Source: Ligula intestinalis (taxonomy: Eukaryota > Platyhelminthes > Cestoda > Diphyllobothriidea > Diphyllobothriidae). From it: DNA of 64,000 nucleotides. The DNA is taken from assembly GCA_036362985.1 (NCBI GenBank), contig JAYGXS010000007.1:12373810-12437809 (forward strand). The letters run 5' to 3'. Below are positions 47,821 through 58,740 of this stretch, one piece after another (the first letter of the stretch is position 1; each line of letters begins with the position of its first letter). The notes under the pieces are model-generated. The model had not been told where the DNA came from. It made no database searches and worked only from the letters and a program-made list of their open reading frames with translations. A program made the translations under genes and the position numbers.

Positions 47821-47862
47821 CCGACATAACAACCACCGAACCAACAATCACCACAACATCTG
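47821..47862 (+). pseudogene. Array unit 7, donor weakened
   Basis: The block is open (DITTTEPTITTTS) after acceptor GATGTTTAAG. The donor G/GTAAGT is changed to G/TTAAGT. A GT one base earlier would give a 41-nt exon and a frameshift. Confidence 0.5.
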
Positions 47863-48068
47863 TTAAGTTATAGTTTCCCAATGGCTTGTTTCGTTTCGTA
47901 TTAAGGCATAATTGCCATAACGTATGTTTATTGTCCATGCCTGACGCCTTTGCATAGCATTGGACATAATTATCACCTCAATCACGTTTAAATCTACAAA
48001 AGTCGCACTCAAAACCTTTAAACGAACCTCATCTTGCTCCCTTTATTTGCAATCTATTGATGGTCAAG

Positions 48069-48110
48069 CCGAATCTGCAACCACTCAACCGACAACCACC
48101 ACGAAAACCG
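48069..48110 (+). CDS. Micro-exon 8, 42 nt
   Basis: Acceptor TTGATGGTCAAG, donor GTACAA (weak). Phase 1 in and out, encoding ESATTQPTTTTKT. Confidence 0.5.
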
Positions 48111-48315
48111 GTACAATTTATTTTACCAACGCTCGTTCCTTTTCGTATGAAGGCGTTTTCGTTATAACCTATGTTAATTGTCCATGGCTGACACCGTCGT
48201 ACAGCGAAGGACGTACGCACCACACCTATTACACTGAAATCTACAACAATTGCATTCAACACATTGAAAGCAACTTCATCATACTCTATTTTTTTGCAAT
48301 CTTTTGATGTTTAAT

Positions 48316-48357
48316 CCGAATCTACAACCACGGAACTGACAACCACCAAAATAACTC
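48316..48357 (+). pseudogene. Array unit 9, acceptor lost
   Basis: The block is open (ESTTTELTTTKIT) and the donor GTAAGT is intact. The acceptor reads GATGTTTAAT instead of ending in AG. Confidence 0.55.
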
Positions 48358-48564
48358 GTAAGTTATATTTTACTAACGCTTGTTTCTTTTCTTATACGGT
48401 TATATGTGTCATAAATGTGTGTTTATTGTCCATGCTTGATGTCTTCGCACAGCGATGGACGTAAGCACTACATATATTACGCTGAAATCTACAAAACTCG
48501 TACTCAACACAATTGCATCAACTTAATCTTACTCTATTTATTTGGCAATCTATTGATGTTTTAA

Positions 48565-48605
48565 CCAAAGTGGAGCGGTCGAACCAACAACCATAAGAAA
48601 ATTTG
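48565..48605 (+). pseudogene. Array unit 10, both splice sites lost
   Basis: The acceptor reads GATGTTTTAA, the donor position reads GCATGT, and the block is 41 nt with its frame broken by a one-base indel. This is the most decayed unit. Confidence 0.6.
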
Positions 48606-48809
48606 GCATGTTATATATTATCAATGCGTGTTCCTTTTCGTATTCGGGCATGGTCTTTTTAACGTACGTTTATTGTGCATGTTAAGCCTTTCGCAAAGCG
48701 ACGGACATAATTACTTCCTGTATTACGCTGAAATCTACAAAAATTGTACCCATCACATTAAAACCAACTTCATCCTTCTTTATTCTTTTGTAATCTATTA
48801 ATGTTTTCG

Positions 48810-48851
48810 CCAGGGGCAGTACCACCGAACCAACAACCACAACCACACCCT
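48810..48851 (+). pseudogene. Array unit 11, acceptor moved
   Basis: The ancestral acceptor is changed (TTTTCG). A CAG four bases on, with donor GTAAGC, would make a 38-nt exon that breaks the frame. The block still reads RGSTTEPTTTTTP in the array frame. Confidence 0.5.
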
Positions 48852-49056
48852 GTAAGCAATATTTTATCGACGCTCGTTGCCTTTGGTATTCGGGCATGGT
48901 CTTCGAAACGGATGTCTACTGTGCCTGTTCGATGATTTTGCACAGCAAATGATATAGTCAATTCCATTATTACGCTGTTATTTACAAAAATAATGTTCAA
49001 CGAATTTAAACCAACTTTATCTCATTAAGTTTATTTCGAATGTATTGAAAATGAAG

Positions 49057-49101
49057 CAAACATTAAAACGAGCGAACCAAAAAAAAACACCAAAACATCT
49101 G
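49057..49101 (+). pseudogene. Array unit 12, donor lost
   Basis: A 45-nt block after AATGAAG, open in phase 1 (NIKTSEPKKNTKTS). The donor is changed to TTAAAT, with a possible off-phase GT one base earlier. Confidence 0.45.
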
Positions 49102-49307
49102 TTAAATTATATTTTACCAATGTCTTGTTTCTTTTCGTATTTAGGCATATTCGCCATAACGTATGTTTATTTTGTATGCTTGAGGCTTTCGCAGATCGAA
49201 GGGTATACGCACTACCTGAAGTACGCTTACAACTAAAAACATAATTCTGAACGAATTTCAACCAACTGCATCTTTCGTTATTTATTCGCAATCTGTTGAT
49301 GGTTCAG

Positions 49308-49339
49308 CCGAAAATGAAACAGCTGAACCAACGAGTTAA
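49308..49339 (+). CDS. Array unit 13, possible terminal exon with stop
   Basis: Acceptor TTGATGGTTCAG. In phase 1 it reads ENETAEPTS and then TAA at 49337-49339. It could end the protein when the preceding phase-1 exons are joined to it. A polyadenylation-like AATAAA lies at 49779-49784. Confidence 0.45.
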
Positions 49340-49720
49340 TCAGAATTAAGAGATGTTCGCAAAAATGTTGGCTACAAAGCCTAGGAAGTGTTGAAATTGT
49401 TATTTTAAGCTGAGATAATAATGGAACATATTAACCATTGCCTTTGCTTAATTGAACTTTTAAATACTAACAAAAATATGGCTTTATTTGGAAAATCTGG
49501 CAAAAAATCTGGTTAATACCTGGCGAACAATATATTGACATTTGCTGTACCAAAATGGATAATTTCTGACATCAGTATTGTGCGTTCTAAATAGCGGTAT
49601 TAAGCATTTGCTATCGCGCTTTATGAAGGAAGCTCGTGTGGTACAACACATAAGCCCTCATTTAACAAGAATTATATAGCAATAATTCGCTATCCACTAA
49701 CTATTTTACCTTTCTCACAG

Positions 49721-49785
49721 AAAACAGCAGAAAATCCCATAATATTAACCTGATAAGACGCTCCACTTACTTAAGCGCAATAAAA
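49721..49785 (+). CDS. Candidate exon after the array
   Basis: A 65-nt block between TTTTACCTTTCTCACAG and GTAAGA, both strong sites. In phase 1 it is open (RKSHNINLIRRSTYLSAIK) and exits in phase 0. It could follow any array exon in phase 1. The AATAAA inside it is an alternative reading as a polyadenylation signal. Confidence 0.3.
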
Positions 49786-50036
49786 GTAAGATGGCATGTG
49801 CGGTTATATTCCCAGCCAGATTGTACACCTTCAATACATTTGGGAATGAAAAAACGATCGCAGATGAAAATCAGTGGATCGTATCTGGTGTTCGTCCGAC
49901 CTTAGTCATTTAACATTAAAGGCATCAAGCATTTCCAAGAAATGTATATGCTGAACACTACACCAAGTGCAGTGAGCAACGATAAACAAGTCTTCGTTCG
50001 CTGTTTTTTTTACATTTCTTTTAACTCACGTTCCAG

Positions 50037-50074
50037 CTACAACGGAATCCACATCAACTTTTATAAAGCCATGA
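50037..50074 (+). CDS. Possible alternative terminal exon
   Basis: A strong acceptor (TTTCTTTTAACTCACGTTCCAG) is followed in phase 1 by TTESTSTFIKP and TGA. No donor is found at the position expected from the related unit at 57555. The downstream bases (CAGAAACCAAATATTTAACA; CTTAGGTCATTTTCAC) match those after 57581, so it belongs to a second, dispersed unit class. Confidence 0.35.
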
Positions 50075-50223
50075 CGATCTGACGTCAATACATATATGAG
50101 GTCAGAAACCAAATATTTAACACCACGTCTTAGGTCATTTTCACAATAATGCTTTTTTATAGTGAGCTACTCCAAACCAAATTAACTTCACTCTCTTTTC
50201 AATGCATCCTACTGAATTTCCAG

Positions 50224-50250
50224 GCTTATATGCAACCACAAAAATAACCG
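50224..50250 (+). CDS. Outlying 27-nt micro-exon A
   Basis: Acceptor CCTACTGAATTTCCAG, donor GTAAGT. Phase 1 in and out, encoding LYATTKIT between split glycine codons. Same length and phase as exon 46274-46300. Phase 0 ends in TAA. Confidence 0.55.
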
Positions 50251-51204
50251 GTAAGTCAAACGTTTCCGGAAATGCACCTCACAGTCCGAAAAAGCTTTTT
50301 CTCCTAAAAAACTCATCCTCACGCCCTTTAAAGTCTCTGATACACGTCTTATCACAGACATAAACATATATGCTAGCCCATTAATGTTCGACAAGACAAA
50401 GCACTTGTCCCATATGTTGTAGTAAATACTTAATGGCTGAATTTGTTATACGGATTTACCTGCTACATACTCCCCTACCATGCTGATATAATTTTTATAA
50501 ATTATATAATATCACTATTTTCTTTAAGAATAATGAACGACACTGATGATTTCGGTTTTCAAGCCATACCCAATGCTCCTTTTATTTTAAAAGCTACCTG
50601 TTGATTCAAGGGCACACTACAAGGAGAGTGTTTAGCTACCTGGGGAAGTTGAATTCGAATATAACTAATCTAGAAGATTCGTCTGAAGGCTCCTTATGGT
50701 TTACAGATTCTAACGCTTATGTAACAAAAACAGAAAGTAACACTTAAAAGGCGCAGTTCTTCCTAAAATTGACGGTTACGTTCAAAATATCACGAATATG
50801 ATATGTTGTACCATAAAGTGCACCGCAAAAACGTTCGATCTGATGACTTGTTGGTAATGCTTAGTAAAATAAAAATGTAAATGTCTGTGTATCTTATCCT
50901 TCCCGTGATGAATTTTGAGCAGGAACTCGGGCGGTAGATGGTTTTTGTTTTCCAAGAAAGCCATTAAAGCGTTTCTAATAAAAGGCTACATTACTTTACG
51001 CACTATGATATTTGGAGCGGAAAACGGGAATATGCGGAGTCAAAGTGTGACTCTTCAATATAGTTTGAAAAAAAAATGACCATTTTAATATACTCGGAAA
51101 CAATCTTACACGAGCATATTGTCTTTGGCCGAAATTAAGCATTTGAATTCTTAGTTATTAAGTACTTCCACTTAACGACTATTCTGAACACTACAGCGTA
51201 CACA

Positions 51205-51980
51205 GTGAATACATTCAAACGAAATTCCCCTACCTTTATTTTTTTTGAATTTTCCTTACTACAACATAATTCACAACGTTGCCTTGAAAGTCACGCATTT
51301 TTGACGACTTTACCTTCTGGACGTCACAGACCAAATAATTTCTTGCACGTCTTTTGGCCCATTTGCCACGATGATTTCTTACACTCCAAGATAAACGCCT
51401 AAGCACACGATCAATGCTTCTGCTAAGTCATTAACGTTTGGTTAAGTTTGACAGCTGTATGGCTTATTGTAGGATATACTTATTCGTTGTGTTGGTAAGA
51501 CTTATTTTCCGGCAATTAAATTTTCAATCTCGGCGGTCGCATTGATATGCTGTCTACAAAACATGATGTGTTACGCTTAAACTGGCTTATTTCCGCTTAA
51601 AAGCATTCTCGAATCATCCTTTTATTTTCATGTCAATCTATTGATTCCCACGCAAACTGCAAGGATATCACTTACATTAAGTCAATAATATTTGATAAAG
51701 CTTCACCGTGGTCCACCGTGCTGTAGAGGATACTAATTTGTTACGTTAGTAGTACCGAGTTCCCTAGTATATTATCATAATGATGCTAGTCACATTCATA
51801 TGCCGTGTAGACAAAAACAAAAATTACGCTTACATTTAACTGGACGATATTGACAAAACTCGTTTCCAATTACATTTTTCTAAATCTCATTTTATTTTCA
51901 ACACAATCTGTTGATTTGCATAAAAACTGCAGCTTAATGGTTCTAAAATAATTAAATATTACGTTTACATTTTTTTAAAA
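51205..51980. repeat. Degenerate relatives of the micro-exon units
   Basis: 51290-51410 (ATTTTTGACGACTTTACC; CAGACCAAATAATTTC) matches 57590-57715. 51480-51690 and 51730-51940 are two related segments, each with TTTATTTTCA..TCAATCT.TTGATT, the acceptor-side sequence of the array. In all of them the exon position carries no good block and no paired splice sites. They look like dead units. Confidence 0.5.
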
Positions 51981-52474
51981 AATTTCAAGAGGGTTGCTTG
52001 TTCTATTAGGTTTCTGATGAACATGTGATAAGCATAGAACATAGGATTTTTGAGTCAATAGTGTCGCATTTGGTAAACATAATACACATCTTCCCAACCA
52101 TGAAGTTTTGATGACATATTGATTGCGTATTATAAGATAGAAATGACTAATTATGTCTTATCTGTCTTGCGCATGACGAATTCCCTGCAAGTTCTACATC
52201 AATGACATGCTTTTCTTTCGTTTCATTCATTATAGGGTTCCTTATAATAGGTTGCATTTCCCTTCACGCTATGGTACGTAGGCTAATAGGCCAAGTTTTG
52301 GAACAACAATAGGAACAAGTATCTGATGTCCGTTCGAGATAAAACATCAACTTTGGAAAAAAAACAAGTATTTCCACAATACGAGTCTGCTGAACCGTAG
52401 AGTATTAGCATGTAGTCAATTCAAATCAGACTGCCTTAACCGTGTTTTTTCTTTCCATTAAAATGACGTTTCAG

Positions 52475-52501
52475 CGAAAACAGAAGCCTCAACTACACAC
52501 T
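52475..52501 (+). CDS. Outlying 27-nt micro-exon B
   Basis: Acceptor AAATGACGTTTCAG, donor GTAATT. Phase 1 in and out, encoding KTEASTTH. It is Thr/Ser-rich like the array exons. Surrounding intron sequence is not obviously repeated. Confidence 0.5.
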
Positions 52502-55500
52502 GTAATTCATCATGTTTTAGCCTACATTTTGTGATTAAAGTTGTTGTCTCGGTATTTTGCATATTTTTAAAAGTATACCAAACGAAAATTCTCCCAATAT
52601 TCACCAGGAGTAGCAATTTGATTGTTCTTATGCTACGCCACTGTCAAATAAGCTCTATAATTCCATAAAAAAATACAATTTGGCACGGAGATACTGTATA
52701 TCGGTGGTAGCCGTCTGTTAATTTTTGCTTACCATTAAATATGTTTGTTTGGAGGAGTTTCGAAATCTGACTGTTGATATCCTTGTTTCTGTCGCTTTGT
52801 GTGCCGAGCAGAAAGCATGTAACACATTCCTATATGGGAGCATTTTCATTCATTTTTTGGACCTACGGGTGACATATGGGTAACAGATTGTAATGCAAAA
52901 TTGCAAAACATGCTATAGCACATCTACAGATACATGAAAGTGTTTTTTATGCCTAAAATGATATTTACATCCCTTAACAATATTAAATGGTCCCAATTGT
53001 TTAACTGCCAAAGCAATTGCTAAGACAGCTTGTATTCTTGAGACAAATTATTCAGCGTAAGCTGCTTCGATAGACAGGTAACAAACATGCGGGGAAATAG
53101 AGCTACATATAAATATTGAAAAATTAAGAACATGTACATAAAATGGCAAGACAGATTTGGCTCGAAAAACTTGCCTATATTAATTTATAGTAAACACTCC
53201 TGCAATAAATTGCTAGGATCCTAGCGTCGACGCTTCACTGTATGCACTAGATGCTTCAGGCCTCTAAGTCCTTACCTGTGCATAATAAACTCGACAATGC
53301 AAATGCACTCATAACTTTCCTAGAGTGACATCTATATTGCCAATTGGCACACACGCCTGCTCACTACGATAATGTGTTTGATATAACGTACGCTATGGGC
53401 ACAAAATTAGTTGGGTTAATATAATCATGCATCTGTCTGACTTAAAAATATACAACACTTTATTCTGACTTGAGTGTAAATGTAATGATTGAGGGAAAAA
53501 ATGAATGGCAAATGACAGAATAGCATACAGTGCTGTGCTCCCAGCGACATATGACCACTAGGAGGTTTTGTGTGGGCATTGCCTCTATAGCATACTATAT
53601 ATTTGTTTTTAATAACATTTGGGCGTTTTGTGAGCAGAAGAGTCGGCAATAAGCACATTGCGATATTTTATTAATGATTCAAGAAACACTTGTATGAGAG
53701 GCTGTAGTCCAAATCAAAGACGAGTATCAAGGCACCTTGATATATGATATATTTGCACTGGAATGAAAACCTATTTCAACACTGTTCGAACGTCAGTATA
53801 TGCTCACTATCAAAACTCATACTTTGGCCAAAGGCTAGATGCGAACGGACAAAAAAATAAACACCTCATACGTCACTATATAAAATTCACTGCATAGACA
53901 AGTCTGAGAAGACGTTGGCGGAGATTAAGTGCAGACCCTCACAAGTTGAACGATGTGCAGAGGCTGAGCAAATCATTTCAAATGAAGTCATTTCTACAGT
54001 GTTAGGAAGTTCATAATAATACTTGCGATGAAATCCACCGGCCGCTTCTGAGGAACATCGAATAGAAACATGTTCACAATGTTGCTCGAGACATGTGTTA
54101 GTGGATGGCAACTCAGGTAGCAAAGATTGTTAGAAGTCATCCTAACTACATGTATGCTTATGTTACATTGTGACGCTATAACCTTCGAAAGTGCAACCTA
54201 AACGGATAATGTGTCATTTGATTTTACCAAAAACGGATTTTTTTTAAAATCAGACGTCTAATTTACTTTTGCCATCTAGACTTGCGCACTGTAAATAAAT
54301 GCTCAGATTGCAAAGTTCAAACCATCATTGACCAGATCCAGATGAGAAACATAAAATACTTGTTCTTCTATATCATCAAAGAAAAAAAATCAGAATTTAA
54401 CGCACAGAGGACTACAGGTAACTTGCATTATTCACAGGTGCAGTAACACATGTTACAAAATACGCAATTAAATTCTCGCTTAATGTAATTTTTGCATTTT
54501 TAACTAAAGTAAAAATGCCAAATTAAAGGGAATAAATACAAGTTCTTATACCCAATGCCATGCTCTAGATAACATAAAAAAGGTAACAAAAGCTTTTCTA
54601 TTAAGCAAGCGAATGATTGTGTGCAACTTTTAAAACAATGGATAATTGCAAGCATGCCTTTAGAATGACACGCCAATTGGTGGTCGAACGCCTGCTTCTT
54701 TGGAGCATTCAGGCCCCGAAGCTTAAGTTTGTGGGGTAGGGGCATGTGTGATTCAGAAAAATTTGTCGAATGAAAATGCCATTTTATAGTGCTAGTTAAA
54801 GCGCATGGTATGTTGGCAAAATTACTCTGGTCGAATTGTTTTTTTCTTCAGTAAACCGGCAGCAGATGGCCATGGTAGTGCAACTGCCGTTCGATTGATC
54901 CTTAAATGTCGTTATTCTGCATCAAGGAAATACATAGAGTGTAAAATGTCTGCTATGCAGGCGATTATCTACGCCATCATTACGACAAAAATGTACGCCT
55001 GGATGGGACGGCTGAGTGGAGGATGCAGCTTATTAAAGAACCAAAGTGGCTGATTTATATGCACGACAGTCTGCACCCTTAACCTTAAAAAAACATAGGA
55101 ATGTACATTATGCTATGAGAATAACAGTCTGGTTTTCTTTAGAAATGAATTTTTGTATCATCAAAAAAAAGGACGTTTTCATCTTTGTCTGCAGAACAGC
55201 CAGTTTTAAAAAAAAGGAACGCATTGGATTGTAATTGGTTCGATGGGCTTAACGTGTGCAGAAAAATTGTAGAAGACCATCTGTCCAGCGTCATAAAAAA
55301 TGCTGCAACTTAGCAAACACTATTTTAAGCTTTTTCAGCGCAGTATCCACTCACTGTCAAATATTGGAGACATACAAGGGTATATTATATAGGAAACACA
55401 GTGAACGCAAAAACAACAGCACAGTGGAATTCATCAGCCACGGTTAAAATAAAATTACCGCAGAGCTGTTTTTGTTTTGAAGGATCTTCTTAATTTTAAG

Positions 55501-57554
55501 ATAAACTAATGCGAAATTGTGATAAAAATCGCTCACAATTAAAAATAACATATTCACTTTTAATTAAAGTACGAATAAATCCACCGGTTAAGATCTAATT
55601 ACCTCGAAGTTTTACAAGACGAAAGCAGTCAGTCACACATATATGCGTAAGCAATTGCACTTACGACAGAAAAAGCTTTAAGTGTCCTCCATTTGCTTAA
55701 AATCGCATACGTCAGACGTAGCGCAAACTATATTGCTTTCTGCAAAGGAATCCAGTCTATCTTATATGTGCACACGTTTCCATAGTTGCCACGTACATCG
55801 GTTGAACGATTTCAGCTGAAAAAAACGCATGTTTGTTTCAATTATCAATGCTGCTAGTGAGTGCTTTAACACCTCGCAAAATAACATAATTTAAAGTGAT
55901 ATTCGACATTTGAGGATTTATTAACTTTTTTGTGAAGAAGAAACGACTGACTGGGAGAATAAATAGAAAGTTTCGATTTTTCAATTTTAATATCAATATT
56001 CACAGGCATACGGCCATGTTTATGGAGGATGGCAGTCTACTGGAACTTCGCTTTGAGGAAATCGTTTGTAACTAGCATAGCACGTGCATGCAAATTTTGT
56101 TAAGAACCAAATATTGTGTAGAAGGCGGGCCAAATCTTGGTAAAAAACGTGATTTATTACGCGTTATTTGATACGCGGTCAACAACGGCACATATAAAAC
56201 CATATACCACCATACCGATGTTTTAAATTTTGAACTTAACGACACACGCCAACGCTTGGTCAATTAGCTTTATTTTACTTGTTTTAACAGCGCGGCCAGC
56301 TTCATTGATTTGATAAAAAAAAGACTTATACGTAGTAATTATCATTGGCAATCAGATCCTGATCTGCAAAACATGATCGAAAACAAAAAATGAAAAGATT
56401 CATCCAGGAAATACAAATCCATTTGGCTGTCCACAAACATATAAGGGAGCGTGGTAACAGGACTTTTATTGGGCTATGCACCAGCGCTGCCATATTATGT
56501 CATCAAATTAAATTACCTTATTATATTTGTCTGCAGAAGAGTAGGTATCAAGAGAAACTTATATATTCTACTGTCATTTCGAAAAATATGTGTCTTCTTT
56601 GTTTGGTTTAAATACTCGCATGAATATATCATAAGGTTACATGTAAATGATGTGGTTGTTGATCTCATTAATGTAAATTGCATATATCCTTATACGGTTG
56701 AAAGGATATTCCAGAATGTGCAGAACATATTGAAAATCCCGCTGTCTAAACTGCCCTTTGATTCACTTGTTACAGTTTTCTTATTTCTCTTTATAATATT
56801 AAGAGAAAATTCGTGGACCAAAGCCTAGTAGTTGCTAGTGTTTAAAGTTCAAACCATACCCTGGCAAGAATGAGTGCGCGGCGACAAACACTACCAACTG
56901 CTTACTTTGAACAAGAACTTATGTTCGTGCACTAACGGGGCAACCTTTTGGCCCGTATCGCCACCCTAATTGGCTTGAACGAAAATACAGCATATTTCTT
57001 CTTAAGGGGTATTGGGTCCTTGAGCTGCATGATTTGCTAGTAAATTGAACTTTCCGGGTGAGAAGCAATGCCAATCCCGAATTAGCTCTGTAATCAAGCG
57101 AATATTTTGAGGTCCATGTGATTAAAATAAAAAGTAACACTTACAAATGACAATTTATATTAGAAGAAATCAGGAAACTCGCAGCAAAAAATATCGCATA
57201 TGAATTCTTGCGAATCCAACTAGCAACCCTGAAGTGTGATAGTAGTTAGATGACGTCTGAGATGCGAGAAATGACAATTTCTGTCATATCATTTTGTCCT
57301 CGGGGAATTGTCTGCGGCACCTCGCAAAATATTTACAGCTATGTTGTTAACCTCGAATATGGTAAGGGCTTTGAAATAACCACCTTTATGCGTTCAAGTG
57401 CCTACTGACACGAATATTTGGTCTCCGCACGACATTTAACATTTGATATCAGAGGTGTCCACCTTACGACTTAGCTGAACTCTACAGTATTAGCAGTGAG
57501 CATTTTCAAATAAATGTATCCTCACAGTTTTTTTTAATTCTATTGATTTTAAAG
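52502..57554. other. Presumed intron and flanking AT-rich sequence
   Basis: No clear gene. 54846 begins after a strong acceptor (GAATTGTTTTTTTCTTCAG), and one frame runs on to 55053 (KPAADGHGSATAVRLILKC), a weak exon candidate without a donor. A 125-codon plus frame at 56451-56828 has hydrophobic stretches but no known domain. The rest shows nothing. Confidence 0.35.
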
Positions 57555-57581
57555 TTCCCACAGAACCCCCTCCACCACCTA
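57555..57581 (+). CDS. Outlying 27-nt micro-exon C, proline-rich
   Basis: Acceptor TCTATTGATTTTAAAG, donor GTTAGT. Phase 1 in and out, encoding PTEPPPPP. The acceptor side (CTATTGATTTTAAAG) resembles the array acceptors, and the downstream intron matches 50075-50170 and 51290-51410. Confidence 0.5.
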
Positions 57582-58190
57582 GTTAGTTGCATTTTTCTGA
57601 CGATTTTACCGATTTTGGGTTGCAGACCAAACGCCTTTTTATACCAGGTCCTAGGTCATATTCACCAAAATTTGTCCTTATAGTACACAGTGAAAGCCTA
57701 AGCCCAGCAATGAACGAATCTAATAAGAAGGTAACGTTTATAAAAACTTTGCAGTATTCTGTCGTTTAGTAGGAAATATTACGTGATTGCATTAGTTTTA
57801 CCAATTTCCCTTCAGTAAAATCTACATTGGGAGGCCATCTAGAACAATTTAAGCCTTTAGAACGCTCATCATTCTTTTTTTGTTTCTGGGGATCATTCTG
57901 CTGGCATAGTAAGTGACATTTTCCATTTCAATCAAGGGAAGCCATCAGCGCAAATGGTTTGCCAATTCAGGCGTGATCAGCCAGTCATAATAGAACGAAA
58001 TGCACCCAACCCATTTTAACAATATAATTTGCTTACAGACAGCAATTTAATACACCAGCATTACAAGTTTACCAAAGATTAAACTGTTAACAGACACAGA
58101 CGCGTTTAGCTTGCAAGGGGCTGATGAGACAATGAAGAAAGCTGGCATAAATTGTTTTGGATTTGATGCTACATTAGTCACCGGTTATTT
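57582..58190. other. Intron or flank, no supported gene
   Basis: 57590-57715 is the dispersed repeat shared with 50.1 and 51.3 kb. Beyond that I see nothing. Confidence 0.4.
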
Positions 58191-58194
58191 AGCC

Positions 58195-58570
58195 CACGGT
58201 TAATAGGCCCAGATGCGTATTAAGCCCAGTTCAGCTTGGGACGGAATTTTAAATTGCAAAATCCGCCGGCTTATAAGCCCAGTCACCGACTACAATCCCC
58301 AGTTTGCAAACAAGATAGAGTGAGATTCTCATATCTCTGCGTACGCAACTGGTTACGTGTCGTAAATCATTGTTTGTTTGTTTTTGTTATGAATTAACAT
58401 GCAGAAAATCAGCATTATTTTCTTGTACATAACAAACCTCTTATCATAATACTGTACGTATGTATTGTATAGTGCCTACCCTGTGTTTGCTAAGTACTCT
58501 CCGGTTAGTGCGCAGGCCGCTTATTAAGCCCAATTTCGTTTGGGCCCGTCGTTGGCTTTATAACCGGCAA
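58195..58570. repeat. Cluster of AAGCCCA palindromic motifs
   Basis: TATTAAGCCCAGTTCAGCTT then GGGAC (58217), GGCTTATAAGCCCAGTC (58269) and TTATTAAGCCCAATTTCGTT then TGGGCCC (58519) are variants of one motif. The first and third form short hairpins (AAGCCCA...TTGGGC-like). Confidence 0.5.
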
Positions 58571-58740
58571 CTACTCTATTAGGCGACAACTGCTCTCTTA
58601 CCCCGAATATGTACTTTTTGCCATTATGAAGGCACTAACACACAAGCTTACCACTACTTGAATGACGACAATTTATTTAAACCACTTGTTATATACAGGC
58701 TGTTCACAGTGAAACATAAAACTTATTTTCCCTGGTAAAA

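Larger units (their letters stand above)
46274..49340 (+). repeat. Tandem array of exon-plus-intron units, period about 245 bp
   Basis: Thirteen units. Exon-like starts fall at 46274, 46619, 46858, 47091, 47329, 47572, 47821, 48069, 48316, 48565, 48810, 49057 and 49308. Spacings after the first (345) are 233-251. Each unit has a 27-45 nt Thr-coding block, a donor, then an intronic core with CCATGCTTGACG, TCGCACAGCGACGGACGTA, ACGCTGAAATCTACAAAA and TTTGCAATCTATTGATGTTT leading to the next acceptor. The intron core is conserved as strongly as the exon block, so whole units were copied. About half the units have lost one or both splice sites. Confidence 0.9.

Noticed and set aside
46274..49340. 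CRISPR-like array
   Set aside because: Units are about 245 bp, diverged, and contain splice-like borders. There are no short identical repeats with unique spacers, and the surroundings are eukaryotic retroelements.
46274..49340. Gln/Pro-rich reading (phase 0) or Asn/His-rich reading (phase 2) of the micro-exons
   Set aside because: Phase 0 is stopped in the blocks at 46619, 47572 and 50224. Phase 2 is stopped in the block at 47091. Only phase 1 is open in all well-formed internal blocks.
53212..53225. Perfect 14-bp palindrome GCTAGGATCCTAGC
   Set aside because: Single short palindrome with no partner or flanking structure, within chance for this length of sequence.
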